A stretch of 64,000 nt of DNA from Pseudomonadales bacterium (GCA_024234675.1 JACKNU010000003.1:1-64000), one strand, 5' to 3'. Shown: positions 1 to 9,469, counted from the first letter of the stretch. Translations and numbers: made by a program. The notes: generated by a model from the letters alone, not told the origin.

Positions 1-956
1 ATAAACGCGCTGCCCTGCCACTGCGGGAACTGGCCACCCGAGTAGAACATGAGGCCGGCCGGGGAAATCACCGGCGTCCAGGATATCGCCGGGGGATGCA
101 GGTCCGGTCGCTGGTCGTGGTCTGGTATCTCGCGTCCATCGTAGTGATCGCCGTTGGAAACGATCGGGTAGCCGTAGTTGCTGCCCCGCTCGACCAGGTT
201 GAGCTCGTCGCCGCCGGCCGGGCCCATTTCGACCACCCAAAGCCGGTCGCTGGTGTCGAAGGCCAGGCCCAGCGGGTTGCGGTGGCCGGTAGACCAGATC
301 TGGGCCGTGACGTCGCCCTGGTCGGCAAACGGATTGCTCGCCGGAACGCTGCCGTCCTCGCTAAGACGGACGATTTTACCGAGGTTGCTTTGCATGTCCT
401 GGGCGGGATCGAATTTCTGGCGCTCGCCCGAGCTTATCCACAGGTATCCCTGTGGCCCGAATGCGATACGGTGCCCGTAGTGCCCCTCGCCGGCCACCTT
501 TGGCACCTGCCGCCAGATAACCTGCAGATCCGCCAGCGACGCACCGTCCTCGTTGCGCTCCAGTCGACCCCTGGCGACAGCGGCACCCCTGCCGCCGTCT
601 CCCGCCTCGACATAACTCAGGTACACAAGCCCGTTGCTTGCGAACTCAGGGTGCAGCACCACATCGCCGAGACCGCCCTGGCCACCGTAGGCCACTTCCG
701 GGACGCCCTTAACCGTTAAGGTGTTGCCGTCAGCCTGTCTCAGGAGCAGCTGCCCGGTCTTCTCGGTTATCAGCAAACTGCCGTCGGGGAGAAACGCCAT
801 GGCCCATGGCTGGTCCAGGTCGGCAACTTCGGTCACCTTAAAACTGGCTGGCGATGCCATTGAGGAATGGCCACATACCAGCCCCACTGAGAGCAGGACC
901 CCCATCACCAGGGTGATGACGCCGCGACTGTTGCGGACTTGCGCTGCCATTGCCAT
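1..956 (-). CDS. PQQ-dependent sugar dehydrogenase (Gsdh/YliI-like), partial at left edge
   Basis: Read on the minus strand from an ATG at 956 preceded by a strong GGAGG about 10 bases upstream; the frame stays open to base 1, so the C-terminus lies outside the window. A hydrophobic export signal covers about residues 12-35, then the six-bladed propeller of soluble PQQ glucose/sorbosone dehydrogenases begins (QPWAMAFLPDGSLLITEK, GGQGGLGDVVLHP, GHYGHRIAFGP, WSTGHRNPLGLAFD, GPAGGDELN, NYGYP). Family members oxidise sugars in the periplasm with PQQ; the substrate cannot be told here. The conserved His and Arg of the active-site face (GHYGHR, GHRNP) are present. Nothing nearby makes PQQ. Family assignment is firm, substrate unknown. 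Confidence 0.93.
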   Translation of the reverse strand, partial: MAMAAQVRNSRGVITLVMGVLLSVGLVCGHSSMASPASFKVTEVADLDQPWAMAFLPDGSLLITEKTGQLLLRQADGNTLTVKGVPEVAYGGQGGLGDVVLHPEFASNGLVYLSYVEAGDGGRGAAVARGRLERNEDGASLADLQVIWRQVPKVAGEGHYGHRIAFGPQGYLWISSGERQKFDPAQDMQSNLGKIVRLSEDGSVPASNPFADQGDVTAQIWSTGHRNPLGLAFDTSDRLWVVEMGPAGGDELNLVERGSNYGYPIVSNGDHYDGREIPDHDQRPDLHPPAISWTPVISPAGLMFYSGGQFPQWQGSAF

Positions 957-1108
957 GTCGTTCCCCTCCTCCCGGGTCAGGCCACACTTACTGTTTAAAT
1001 ATCATACGGAACATCTGCGAGTTTGGCTTACCGGAAAATGCAGCGCTGGTGTAAACACCAGGCAGGCGCCTACACCTGCCAGTTACGGCTCGCAGTATCC
1101 GAAAGCGC

Positions 1109-1891
1109 TCAATTGATCAGGGTGGTGCCGCCATCAACGGGAATAATCTGGCCGGTGATAAACTCGCCGGCCTGGGAAGCCAACATTATCGCGACACCGG
1201 CGATATCCGTCGCCTCACCCCACCGTTTCATGGGGATGGTTTGCAACTCCTCTTCAAAAGCCTCCTTGTCACTGCTGAGGAACTCAGTCAGCCTGGAGTA
1301 GAAGCGCCCCGGAGCGATGCCGTTGACCCGGACATGATCGCTGGCCAACTCAGTCGCCAGCACCCGGGTCAACTGGTGAATGGCGGCCTTGGAAGTAGCG
1401 TAGCTGAAGTTATCGAGCCCATTGCCCAATATGCCGGCTATCGAGCCAATGTTAATCACGCTGGCAGTGCGCCTGGCAGTGGCATTTTTCTTCAACATTG
1501 GCGCCAGGGCCTGGGTCAGGAAGAACGGGCTCTTGACGTTGATATCCATCACCTTGTCCCAGCCCTTTTCAGGAAACTGGTCAAAGGGGGCCCCCCAACC
1601 CGTTCCGGCGTTATTCACCAGGACATCGATGTGGTCTTCGCGGCTCATGAGTTCCTGCACGAGGTTTTGAAGGCCCTCCCTGGTGGCGACATCACCCGGA
1701 ATCGCCACGCATTCACCATATTGACTCAGGTCTTCAGCTGCCTTGATACAGGCTTCAGCTTTCCGGGCGGTGATGTACACCCGCCTGGCTCCCGACTCCA
1801 GAAAACCCTGGGTCATGAATGCGCCCAGTCCGCGGGAACCGCCGGTAACCACGCAAATCTTGTCCTGCATGGAAAATAAAGATTCGATCAT
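1109..1891 (-). CDS. Short-chain dehydrogenase/reductase, RhlG-like
   Basis: 260-aa classical SDR. Visible: cofactor motif TGGSRGLG (residues 16-23), NNAG (93-96), catalytic Ser150, Tyr164 and Lys168 (YATSK), and a C-terminal TGQIIPVDGG. From memory the sequence closely follows the RhlG/3-oxoacyl reductase type (WG after NNAG, GWDKVMDINV, IAPGRFYSRLT, IPMKRWG), an NADPH-dependent cytosolic reductase of beta-keto or hydroxy substrates. An AGGAG sits about 6 bases before the ATG at 1891. It stands alone, downstream of nothing obvious and tail to tail with no partner, so the physiological substrate is open. SDR: very sure; RhlG-like function: moderate. Confidence 0.92.
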   Translation of the reverse strand: MIESLFSMQDKICVVTGGSRGLGAFMTQGFLESGARRVYITARKAEACIKAAEDLSQYGECVAIPGDVATREGLQNLVQELMSREDHIDVLVNNAGTGWGAPFDQFPEKGWDKVMDINVKSPFFLTQALAPMLKKNATARRTASVINIGSIAGILGNGLDNFSYATSKAAIHQLTRVLATELASDHVRVNGIAPGRFYSRLTEFLSSDKEAFEEELQTIPMKRWGEATDIAGVAIMLASQAGEFITGQIIPVDGGTTLIN

Positions 1892-2049
1892 GATGTACTC
1901 CTGAATTGACTGTCCGTCATGCCGGGCCCGGGAACAGGCCGGGACGGCCAGCGGCAGAGTCTATAGGATGTGGCCCGGTGGGGACACCCGGGAGCAAATA
2001 CCGGCTGGGCTATGGTAGTGTCACGGGGTGAGGAACCAAGAGCAGAACC

Positions 2050-2092
2050 AAGGGGTCAGACACCTTGGCTGAAGGGGTCAGACACCTTGGCT
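2050..2092. repeat. Tandem pair of a 21-bp REP-like unit
   Basis: Two perfect copies of a 21-bp unit (AAGGGGTCAGACACCTTGGCT) lie at 2050-2070 and 2072-2092, one base apart, just upstream of the efflux operon. The core GGGGTCAGACACC is the kind of short motif found in REP-type repeats tied to RAYT/IS200-like transposases in gammaproteobacteria (recalled, not searched). No such transposase is in the window. Confidence 0.75.
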
Positions 2093-2170
2093 GGCTATCG
2101 GCATTCAGCGAACCCGAAGCAGCAGGATAAAGTTATGCAAGGTAAGCTGTGCGGCTATAGAGGGGCGTCG

Positions 2171-3685
2171 GTGAGACGGCCAAAACGTATGCGGGGTTTA
2201 TTCTTCTTGGTAATCAAGCACCCGGGCAGGTCGGCACTGTGGCGGCGGATAAGCGCTGTCCACAGGGCGGTGTACCTCGCCATAATGATCGGGCACATCA
2301 CCGCCTGCGCATCCGGCGGTCACAAGGCCAACGAAGTGGTTGCTGATACCCAGGCGCAGGTGACCCCGGCAGCCTGGGAAGACGCGGCGCCGGCGCCGGT
2401 TAACGAGGTCCAATTGATGACCTGGTGGTCACAGTTCGGGGATTCCACCCTGACCCAGCTGATCGAGCAGGCGCTGGCGGCCAATAATACGGTGGCCGCC
2501 GCCGAGGGTCGTCTTCGCTCTGCAAGGGCGGTACTGGCTGTGGCCCAGGGCGCCCGTTTACCCAGCGTCAATGCCAGAGCCGCCGCTTCGCGGCAGGAGA
2601 ACATCGACGGCCTGTCGAATCGGGAGGATATCGATGGCTTCGACATCGAGGTCGAGAACTACAGCCTGGGGATCGATGCCTCCTGGGAGGCCGACCTGTT
2701 CGGCCAATTGCGGGGAGCCGCTGAGGCGGCCGACGCCAGCGTAAGAGGCAGCGAGGCCAGCCTTTACGATGCACAACGGGTCATAAGCGCCGACATCGCA
2801 CTCAATTACGTCAACCTGCGAGATGCCCAGGCCCGCCTGGAACTTGCCCGGGCCAACCTGGCGAACCAGCAGGAAAACCTGAACATTGCCCAATGGCGGA
2901 ACCAGGCGGGCCTGGGCAACATGCTGGAGGTCGAACAGGCGAAAACCGCCGTTGCCCAGACCACGGCAGCCCTGCCCACGCTGCGCTTGGCCATCGCCAC
3001 CGCCATCCAGCAGATCGACGTGCTCAGTGGCAGGCCGCCGGGCGCCAGTACGGCGCTGCTTTCGCCGCCGGCTCCGCTGCCGCCGCCGCCGGAAATCATC
3101 GGCGTTGGCCTTCCCGCTGAACTGCTCCAGCGGCGTCCCGACGTCCTCGCGTCACAGTGGAACCTGGAGGCGGAGGTTGTGCGCATTGGCGTCGCAGAGG
3201 CAGATCTCTACCCCGCCCTGCGACTGAGCGGCTCGCTGGACACCTCCAGTGACTCGGTGGGAGACCTGTTCGATGTCTCCGTGGGCACCCTGATTGCCGG
3301 GGTCACCGCCCCCATATTCCAGGGAGGCCAGATTCGCGCCCGCATCGAGCAGCAAAAAGGCAGCGCCGATGTCGCCCTTGCCAACTACCGCAACACTATC
3401 CTCACCGCTCTGCTGGATGTCGAGAGTGCGCTGCAGTCGGCAAAGGCGTCGCGCGATCGCGAGGCCGCCCTCAAAGAAGCGGAACAATCAGCCCTGGCCA
3501 GCCTTGAGATCGCGGAGATCCGCTACCGCGGCGGCGCCGTCGACTTCCAGACCCTGCTCGACACGCAGCGCAGCGTGCTGACGGTGCAGGACAGCAGGGC
3601 ATCCGCCAGCGCGGCACGCTCCACCGCGGCCATACAACTATTCAAGGCACTCGGCGGAGGCTGGGATGCCAGCTCGAGCCTGTGA
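2171..3685 (+). CDS. Outer-membrane efflux lipoprotein, NodT/OprM family (TolC-like)
   Basis: Outer-membrane channel of a tripartite exporter. After a basic n-region and hydrophobic stretch comes a lipobox-like HITAC, so the mature protein is probably a lipoprotein. Two OEP repeats follow, with family motifs WWSQFGD near the start, SWEADLFGQLRG, a proline-rich linker, LLQRRPDVLASQWNLEA, ADLYPALRLSG, and a C-terminal EIRYRGGAVDFQTLLDTQRS. The frame is open from 1970; I prefer the GTG at 2171 (AGAGGGG about 7 bases upstream), with ATG 2189 as alternative. Its stop overlaps the start of the MacA-like adaptor by 4 bases, so the four export genes form one operon. Confidence 0.93.
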   Translation: MRRPKRMRGLFFLVIKHPGRSALWRRISAVHRAVYLAIMIGHITACASGGHKANEVVADTQAQVTPAAWEDAAPAPVNEVQLMTWWSQFGDSTLTQLIEQALAANNTVAAAEGRLRSARAVLAVAQGARLPSVNARAAASRQENIDGLSNREDIDGFDIEVENYSLGIDASWEADLFGQLRGAAEAADASVRGSEASLYDAQRVISADIALNYVNLRDAQARLELARANLANQQENLNIAQWRNQAGLGNMLEVEQAKTAVAQTTAALPTLRLAIATAIQQIDVLSGRPPGASTALLSPPAPLPPPPEIIGVGLPAELLQRRPDVLASQWNLEAEVVRIGVAEADLYPALRLSGSLDTSSDSVGDLFDVSVGTLIAGVTAPIFQGGQIRARIEQQKGSADVALANYRNTILTALLDVESALQSAKASRDREAALKEAEQSALASLEIAEIRYRGGAVDFQTLLDTQRSVLTVQDSRASASAARSTAAIQLFKALGGGWDASSSL

Positions 3686-5001
3686 ACACGGAAACCAGCA
3701 TGACGAAGCCAGAAACGACTATCCCAGACCAGAGTGTCGAGGAGTTTCTCGGTATAGCCCCCACCTCGAAAGCAAGCCGGCGCAAGCGCTGGGGCCTCGC
3801 GGCCGTCGGCGTCGTGTCGCTTTTGGCCCTGCTCTTGCGCCTGTTCGGCGCGGATACAGCCGGGCCGCGGTACGCGACGGTGGAACTGGAGCGCGGCGAT
3901 ATGACGGTGTACGTGACGGCCACCGGCAACCTCGAGCCAACCAACGAGGTGTCCGTGGGCTCAGAGCTCTCGGGCCTGATAGACGAGGTCTTCGTCGACA
4001 TCAATGACAAGGTGACGAAGAACCAGCCCCTGGCGCAGATCGACCCGGAAAAACTCAATGATGCCATTCGCCGCAGCGAGGCCGCCCTGGAGCAGGCCAG
4101 GGCCAGCGTCCTGCAGGCGGAGGCCACGCTCGAATTAACTCGAGCCTCACTGGCCAGGTTCGAGGAGATCCACCGCCTTTCCTCCGGCAAGGTGCCCTCC
4201 CTGGCGGAACTGGACACCGCAAGAGCCGAATCCAGGCGAGCCGTCGCCAACCTGGCGGCGGCCACGGCTGCCGTCAGTTCCGCCGAAGCGCAACTGTCCA
4301 CCGATCGCACCAATCTCGCCAAAGCGACCATCCTCTCCCCTGTCGACGGCGTGATCCTGTCGCGCCAGATTGAACCGGGCCAGACTGTGGCGGCCTCTTT
4401 CAACACACCGACCCTGTTCGTGATCGCCGAGGACCTGGCCGCGATGCAGCTCGAAGTGAAGGTCGACGAGGCGGATGTCGGCCAGGTGGCCGTGGGACAG
4501 CCGACCACGTTCACCGTCGATGCCTACCCGGGGAAAACCTTTGAGGCCGTTATCACGCGCGTCAACGTTGGCGCCAACTCCGATGCGACCTCGGCATCTT
4601 CGACCACCACCTCCAGCGTCATTTCCTACGGGGCCGTTCTCAGTGTGAACAATGAGGACCTGGCCCTGCGCCCGGGCATGACTGCGACGGCCAGCATCAT
4701 GACCAGCCGCGAACAGGACGTATTCATGGTGCCGAACACGGCATTGCGCTTCCAGCCCAGCGAGCCGCCCGAGGCGGAGGGCGGTTTCTCCCTGTTCGGA
4801 CGCGGGCGCGACGCCGGCGACCGGGAGGTGACCATCGGACGCGGTGCGCGCCAGACTATTTATGCACTGGGCGCAACCGGGACCGCCGAAGAACTTCCCG
4901 TCGTCGTGGGCAGTACCGATGGCGCCTGGACGATTGTCGCGGGCGAAGGGCTGGCGCCGGGCCTGCAGATCATCACCGGCGAGCTGGCGCCAACGCCATG
5001 A
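3682..5001 (+). CDS. macA: MacA-like periplasmic adaptor (HlyD/RND-type membrane fusion protein)
   Basis: About 439 aa. One membrane anchor near residues 38-55 (after SRRKRW) is followed by the lipoyl/barrel-sandwich half-motif with VTATGNLEP and VSVGSELSG, a long coiled-coil hairpin rich in Ala/Glu (about residues 125-220), the second lipoyl half (ILSPVDGVILSRQIEPGQTV), and a beta-barrel/MP domain. This is the MacA layout: it docks the MacB ABC transporter to the outer-membrane channel. Start is GTG 3682, overlapping the upstream stop; ATG 3700 is possible. The stop overlaps the ATPase start (ATGA). Substrate unknown: macrolides, heat-stable toxins, lipopeptides and siderophores are known for MacAB relatives. 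Confidence 0.9.
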   Translation: MNTETSMTKPETTIPDQSVEEFLGIAPTSKASRRKRWGLAAVGVVSLLALLLRLFGADTAGPRYATVELERGDMTVYVTATGNLEPTNEVSVGSELSGLIDEVFVDINDKVTKNQPLAQIDPEKLNDAIRRSEAALEQARASVLQAEATLELTRASLARFEEIHRLSSGKVPSLAELDTARAESRRAVANLAAATAAVSSAEAQLSTDRTNLAKATILSPVDGVILSRQIEPGQTVAASFNTPTLFVIAEDLAAMQLEVKVDEADVGQVAVGQPTTFTVDAYPGKTFEAVITRVNVGANSDATSASSTTTSSVISYGAVLSVNNEDLALRPGMTATASIMTSREQDVFMVPNTALRFQPSEPPEAEGGFSLFGRGRDAGDREVTIGRGARQTIYALGATGTAEELPVVVGSTDGAWTIVAGEGLAPGLQIITGELAPTP

Positions 5002-5708
5002 GTGGATTGATTGCAGTGCGCCGCCTGACCAAGGTATTCGGCCACGGCCCGAACGCCTTCAGGGCGCTGCGTGGTGTCGATTTCGACGTCGACTCCGGCG
5101 ATTTCGTGGCCGTGATGGGTGCCTCCGGGTCCGGCAAGTCCACCATGATGAATATTCTGGGTTGTCTCGACGTGCCCACCACGGGCGAGTACCGCTTCCT
5201 GGGTCATTCCGTGCCGCGCTTTACCCAGGACCAGCGCGCCCTGTTGCGCCGGCGTTACATCGGGTTCGTTTTCCAGGGATTCAACCTGCTGGCGCGCACC
5301 AGCGCACTGGAGAACGTCGAACTGCCACTGCTGTATCGCGGCGAGTCCCGTGCAGCGCGGCACCGGGGAGCCATGGAGGCGCTGGATCGTGTGGGGCTCA
5401 CCGCCTGGGCGCATCACACCCCCGCCGAACTTTCGGGTGGCCAGCAACAACGGGTGGCCATCGCCAGGGCACTGGTAACCAGGCCCCAGGTACTGCTGGC
5501 GGACGAACCCACGGGAAACCTGGACAGCGAACGCAGCCTGGAGATCATGGAGTTGCTGTCAGACCTCAATCGGGAAGGGGGAATCAGCATCGTCATGGTG
5601 ACCCATGAGCCGGAGATGGCGGCCTATGCCCGCACCGTGGTCCGCTTCAAGGATGGGCTGGTGCTGGCGGTAGAGCGCAAGGAGGAGCATATCCATGCTC
5701 GGCACTAG
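4998..5708 (+). CDS. MacB/LolD-type ABC transporter ATPase
   Basis: 236-aa nucleotide-binding subunit. Walker A GASGSGKST at residues 41-49, Q-loop VFQGFNLL, signature LSGGQQQRVAIARAL, Walker B VLLADEPTGNLD and switch His in VTHEP are all intact. In canonical MacB the ATPase and permease are one polypeptide; here the two halves are separate genes, overlapping by 14 bases, as in many MacB-like (type VII ABC) exporters. The start overlaps the adaptor's stop. It powers mechanotransmission-type export through the NodT channel rather than transport across the inner membrane itself (family knowledge). Confidence 0.95.
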   Translation: MSGLIAVRRLTKVFGHGPNAFRALRGVDFDVDSGDFVAVMGASGSGKSTMMNILGCLDVPTTGEYRFLGHSVPRFTQDQRALLRRRYIGFVFQGFNLLARTSALENVELPLLYRGESRAARHRGAMEALDRVGLTAWAHHTPAELSGGQQQRVAIARALVTRPQVLLADEPTGNLDSERSLEIMELLSDLNREGGISIVMVTHEPEMAAYARTVVRFKDGLVLAVERKEEHIHARH

Positions 5709-6900
5709 CCTGCTGCTCGCCCTCAAGGAAATCCGGCGTCATAAAACGCGCTCCTTTCTCACTACCCTGGGTATTATCATCGGCGTGGCCTCCGTCGTGA
5801 CGATGGTGTCGCTGGGTAATGGCGCCACCCAGTCCGTGCAGGACCAGGTGTCCAGTCTCGGCACCAATATGCTGGTGGTTCGCCCGAGCCGGGGATTCGG
5901 CCGCGGGGGCGGTGCGCGACCCACGCTGTTCGAATTGGACGACGTCGAGGCCATCAAGACACAGATTGCCGGTATTCGCGCGGTCGCACCGCAGACAGCC
6001 ACCCAGGCCACCGCGATCTTCGAGGCACAGAATTGGTCGACCACCGTCACTGGCACCACCAATGAGTATTTTCAGGCCTCCAACCTGGAGCTGGATGTCG
6101 GCCGTGAGTTCAGCGATTCCGAGCTTATCGGCGGCAAATCCGTGTGTATCATCGGGGACACGATACGCGCAAACCTGTTCCGCAACACCGAGGCGCTGGG
6201 CAAGAGCCTGCGCCTGCAGGATATCAGTTGCCGAATTATCGGCGTGTTGTCAAAACGTGGGCAGGGCGGCTTCGGGCAGGACACGGACGACCAGGTCGTC
6301 ATGCCCCTGAAAACCGTCATGCGACGCCTGACCGGCAACCAGGATGTGCAGATCATACAGGTCGCCGTGCAACAGCAGTTTGACAGCGGCAAGGTCGATG
6401 ACCAGATCAGCTCACTGCTGCGCGAGCGTCGCAATATACTGCCCGGCATGGAGGACGATTTCAGGATCTTCGACTCCAAGCAACTCTCGGACACCCTGTC
6501 GGGCACCACCCGCACCCTGACCATGTTCATGGCCGCGGTGGCAGCGGTCAGCCTGGTAGTGGGTGGTATCGGCATCATGAACATCATGCTGGTGTCGGTA
6601 ACCGAGCGCACCCGCGAGATCGGCATACGGCTGGCCATAGGCGCGGTCCGGCGGGAAGTCCTGATGCAGTTCCTGATAGAGGCCATTACCCTGTCATCAC
6701 TGGGCGGCCTGATCGGCCTGGTCGTGTCCTTTGTCGCGACCGCCGCCATCGCTCTCGGCGTGGGCCTGCCTTTCACCTTCGATTTCGGGGCCGCCACCCT
6801 GGCCTTCTTCTTTTCGGCATTGATCGGGATTCTGTTCGGCTACTTCCCGGCCAGGCGCGCCGCTTCGCTCAACCCCATCGAAGCGCTTAGACACGAGTAA
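5695..6900 (+). CDS. MacB-type ABC transporter permease (FtsX domain)
   Basis: 401 aa with the MacB topology: TM1 near residues 17-40 (TTLGIIIGVASVVTM), a large periplasmic domain of about 220 residues, then three TM helices in the C-terminal FtsX domain (GGIGIMNIMLVSVTERTREI, then GLIGLVVSFVATA and ALIGILFGYFPARRAA). The TERTREIGIRLAIGA and FPARRAASLNPIEALR motifs are characteristic of the family. The periplasmic domain holds a glycine-rich patch (GRGGGARP). Last gene of the export operon before a 41-bp gap to the decarboxylase, with no obvious terminator in between. Confidence 0.95.
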   Translation: MLGTSLLLALKEIRRHKTRSFLTTLGIIIGVASVVTMVSLGNGATQSVQDQVSSLGTNMLVVRPSRGFGRGGGARPTLFELDDVEAIKTQIAGIRAVAPQTATQATAIFEAQNWSTTVTGTTNEYFQASNLELDVGREFSDSELIGGKSVCIIGDTIRANLFRNTEALGKSLRLQDISCRIIGVLSKRGQGGFGQDTDDQVVMPLKTVMRRLTGNQDVQIIQVAVQQQFDSGKVDDQISSLLRERRNILPGMEDDFRIFDSKQLSDTLSGTTRTLTMFMAAVAAVSLVVGGIGIMNIMLVSVTERTREIGIRLAIGAVRREVLMQFLIEAITLSSLGGLIGLVVSFVATAAIALGVGLPFTFDFGAATLAFFFSALIGILFGYFPARRAASLNPIEALRHE

Positions 6901-6941
6901 CGACAGCGGGCATAAGCAACGCACCGGAGGGCGCAAAAATC

Positions 6942-8366
6942 ATGACACCGGAAGAGTTCCGCAAGGCAGGACACGAGCTGATCGACTGGATCGCAGACTA
7001 TCGCACCCGCATTCCGGCGCTGCCGGTTCGAGCCCGGGTGCGACCCGGCGAAGTGCGCGCCGGCCTGCCCGCGTCCGCACCCGTGAGCACCGATACATTC
7101 GGCGACCTGATGACAGACCTGGAGCAGATCATTGTGCCGGGCATTACCCAGGTCCAACACCCCATGCACTATGGCTGGTTTCCCTCCAATGCCTCGCTGG
7201 CCTCGGTGCTGGGCGACATTGCCAGCTCGGGCCTGGGTACGCTGGGCATTTCCTGGGAGAGCTGCCCGTCGCTTACCGAACTGGAGGAGGTGGTCTGCGA
7301 CTGGCTGCGCCAGCTGACGGGCTTGAGCGATCAATGGCGCGGCACCATACACGACACGGCATCAACGGCCTGCGTAACGGCAATGATACTGGCCAGGGAG
7401 CGGGCAAGCGCCCTCAGCAAAAACGGTGCCGGCCTGCAGGGCATGACCGCGCCACTCATCGTTTACAGCACGGCGCAGGCGCATTCGTCGGTCGCCAAGG
7501 CGGTGCAACTGGCTGGCTTCGGCAATGACAACCTGCGCTATGTCGCGGAGGATCCCTACACCAGGGCAATGCTTCCGGAAGCGCTGGCAGAAGCGGTGGC
7601 ACAGGACCTGGCCGCCGGCAATATACCCGCGGGGATCGTCTGCTCCGTGGGCGCGACCGGGACCACGGCCATGGACCCGGTTGCCGCCATTGCCGCTATC
7701 GCCAACCGGCACTCGGTGTGGCTGCACGTGGATGCCGCGATGGCCGGCTCCGCGATGCTGCTGCCCGAATGCCGCCACCTGTGGCAGGGCGTTGAGCAGG
7801 CGGACTCTCTTGCCTGGAACCCCCACAAGTGGATGGGTACCATCCTCGATACCGCGCTGTTCTACGTCCGGGATGTGCCTCACCTGGAGCGAGTGATGTC
7901 CACCAACCCGTCCTACCTGCGCTCTGCCGCAGATGGCGAGGTGACGCAGTATCGCGACTGGGGCATCCCCCTGGGCAGGCGTTTTCGGGCCCTGAAACTC
8001 TGGTTCCACCTGCGCCTGGATGGCATTGACGCCATCCAGGCCAGGCTGAGGCGCGACCTGGACAACGCGCAGTGGCTGAAACAGCAGGTGGAGGCCGCCG
8101 ACGACTGGGAGGTGCTGGCACCGGTTGAGCTGCAAACCGTCTGTATTCGCCACGTACCCCGGGACGTCCAGGGCAATCCAATCAGCGGCGAGGCCCTGGA
8201 CCGGCACACGCTGGCCTGGGTCGAGCGCATCAATGCCTCGGGCAGCGCCTTCCTGTCACCCTCGGTACTGGACGGACGCTGGATGGCGCGGGTATCGATC
8301 GGGGTTGAGGGCACAGGCCGCGAGCATGTGGCGCGCCTGTGGCAGCTGCTGCAGGAAGCGGTTTGA
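6942..8366 (+). CDS. PLP-dependent group II decarboxylase, aromatic-L-amino-acid decarboxylase type
   Basis: 474 aa, the usual size for aromatic amino acid/tyrosine/tryptophan decarboxylases. Visible family marks: HPMHYGWFPSNAS (substrate loop), DTASTACVTAM, the PLP-ring His in TAQAHSSV, the Asp in HVDAAMAGSA, and the PLP Schiff-base lysine Lys296 in WNPHKWMGT. Expected reaction: decarboxylation of an L-amino acid (DOPA, tryptophan, phenylalanine or tyrosine) to its amine, in the cytosol. A CGGAGG is about 10 bases upstream of the ATG. It follows the MacAB-like operon by only 41 bp, which suggests co-transcription and possibly export of an amine-derived product (inference). Confidence 0.92.
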   Translation: MTPEEFRKAGHELIDWIADYRTRIPALPVRARVRPGEVRAGLPASAPVSTDTFGDLMTDLEQIIVPGITQVQHPMHYGWFPSNASLASVLGDIASSGLGTLGISWESCPSLTELEEVVCDWLRQLTGLSDQWRGTIHDTASTACVTAMILARERASALSKNGAGLQGMTAPLIVYSTAQAHSSVAKAVQLAGFGNDNLRYVAEDPYTRAMLPEALAEAVAQDLAAGNIPAGIVCSVGATGTTAMDPVAAIAAIANRHSVWLHVDAAMAGSAMLLPECRHLWQGVEQADSLAWNPHKWMGTILDTALFYVRDVPHLERVMSTNPSYLRSAADGEVTQYRDWGIPLGRRFRALKLWFHLRLDGIDAIQARLRRDLDNAQWLKQQVEAADDWEVLAPVELQTVCIRHVPRDVQGNPISGEALDRHTLAWVERINASGSAFLSPSVLDGRWMARVSIGVEGTGREHVARLWQLLQEAV

Positions 8367-8406
8367 GCGGAGCCGGCCTGTCTATTCGCTTCGCCCGGGT
8401 GCAGGT

Positions 8407-9426
8407 TCAGCTATTGGCCACAATGAAGCCGAGCGCAACCGCGTAAATTACCATGATGAGTGCACTTTCAAAGCCGATGCGACCGATTCCATAGGTCTGT
8501 CGCCGCAACATGCCCAGGAGCAGAATGGCGCTCATGAGGATAGTGACCAGGCCCCAGATCATCTGCACGGGAGCCACGTCCTGGTAGATGGAGCCATGCA
8601 GGTAACCCACATCGGCCGCGGCCACCACCAGTACATTGAAGCAGTTGGTACCGAATATATTACTCACGCCCAGGGTGAGCGCGCCGTAGCGTATCGCGGC
8701 AATCGTGGTTACCAGCTCGGGCGTGGAGGTCGCCAGGGCCGTCAATATACCGCCAACCACCGTGTCGGAAAGCCCTGTCTGGTCCGCGATGCCCTTGGCC
8801 GCCTCCATCAACACCCAGCCGGCGATGCAGGTCACGACTGCCAGGGCAGCGAAGCCCAGCCAGGCCTCGGACAGACTGCCCCGCTGCGGCTGATCCGGCG
8901 TATCCAACACCGTCTGGCGCGTCTTGCGCGGGAACCACATGGGCTTCGCCCGGGTGTGATGAACCAGGTACAGCCCGAACAGGTAAGCCGCCACCAGCAC
9001 CGGGGTAACGGGATGCACACCCAGAATCGCCAGGGGCGGCGTGGCGATGGCGAGCAGCGGCAGGGTCAACAGCACGATCAATAAGGCCGCCAGCATCAGG
9101 TTGACCGGGGACGCGGCGGCGTGTTCCAGGTTGGCTTGGCGATAGAGCATATCCGCAATGCCGAGAAAGCCCAGGTTAACCGCCATACTGCCCATCACGT
9201 TACTCATGGCCAGATCCGGGCGTTTAGCGATTGCCGCACTCAGGGTTGCGGCGAAGTCCGGCAACGAGGTCACACACCCCAACAGCAAAACCCCGAACAA
9301 TGCCTCCCCCAACCCGGAGCGATCGGCCAGCTCATCGGACAAGCGCGCAAGCCGGCTGCCGGCGGTCACGATAGCCAGGGAGGCGATGCCAAAGACGACA
9401 ATGCTGAGGTTGAGCGACAACACCAT
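8407..9426 (-). CDS. CaCA-family sodium/calcium (cation/Ca2+) exchanger, YrbG-like
   Basis: 339-aa integral membrane protein with the two inverted alpha repeats that define the family: alpha-1 around GCVTSLPDFAATLSA with SNVMGSMAVN, and alpha-2 around ALATSTPELVTTIAA with SNIFGTNCFN. The acidic residues of both repeats (Asp in SLPD, Glu in STPE) that ligate the cation are present. About ten TM helices, split by a hydrophilic loop near residues 155-180 containing a basic stretch. An AAGGGG precedes the ATG at 9426. Likely exchanges Ca2+ or another cation against Na+ or H+; the specificity is not readable. Confidence 0.93.
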   Translation of the reverse strand: MVLSLNLSIVVFGIASLAIVTAGSRLARLSDELADRSGLGEALFGVLLLGCVTSLPDFAATLSAAIAKRPDLAMSNVMGSMAVNLGFLGIADMLYRQANLEHAAASPVNLMLAALLIVLLTLPLLAIATPPLAILGVHPVTPVLVAAYLFGLYLVHHTRAKPMWFPRKTRQTVLDTPDQPQRGSLSEAWLGFAALAVVTCIAGWVLMEAAKGIADQTGLSDTVVGGILTALATSTPELVTTIAAIRYGALTLGVSNIFGTNCFNVLVVAAADVGYLHGSIYQDVAPVQMIWGLVTILMSAILLLGMLRRQTYGIGRIGFESALIMVIYAVALGFIVANS

Positions 9427-9469
9427 CCAGGACCCCTTGTTGAGATGAACTCGCTGAGCGCGGCGTCAA

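Noticed and set aside
3642..4514. 290-aa minus-strand ORF
   Set aside because: Antisense to the MacA-like adaptor; Ser/Arg-rich shadow.
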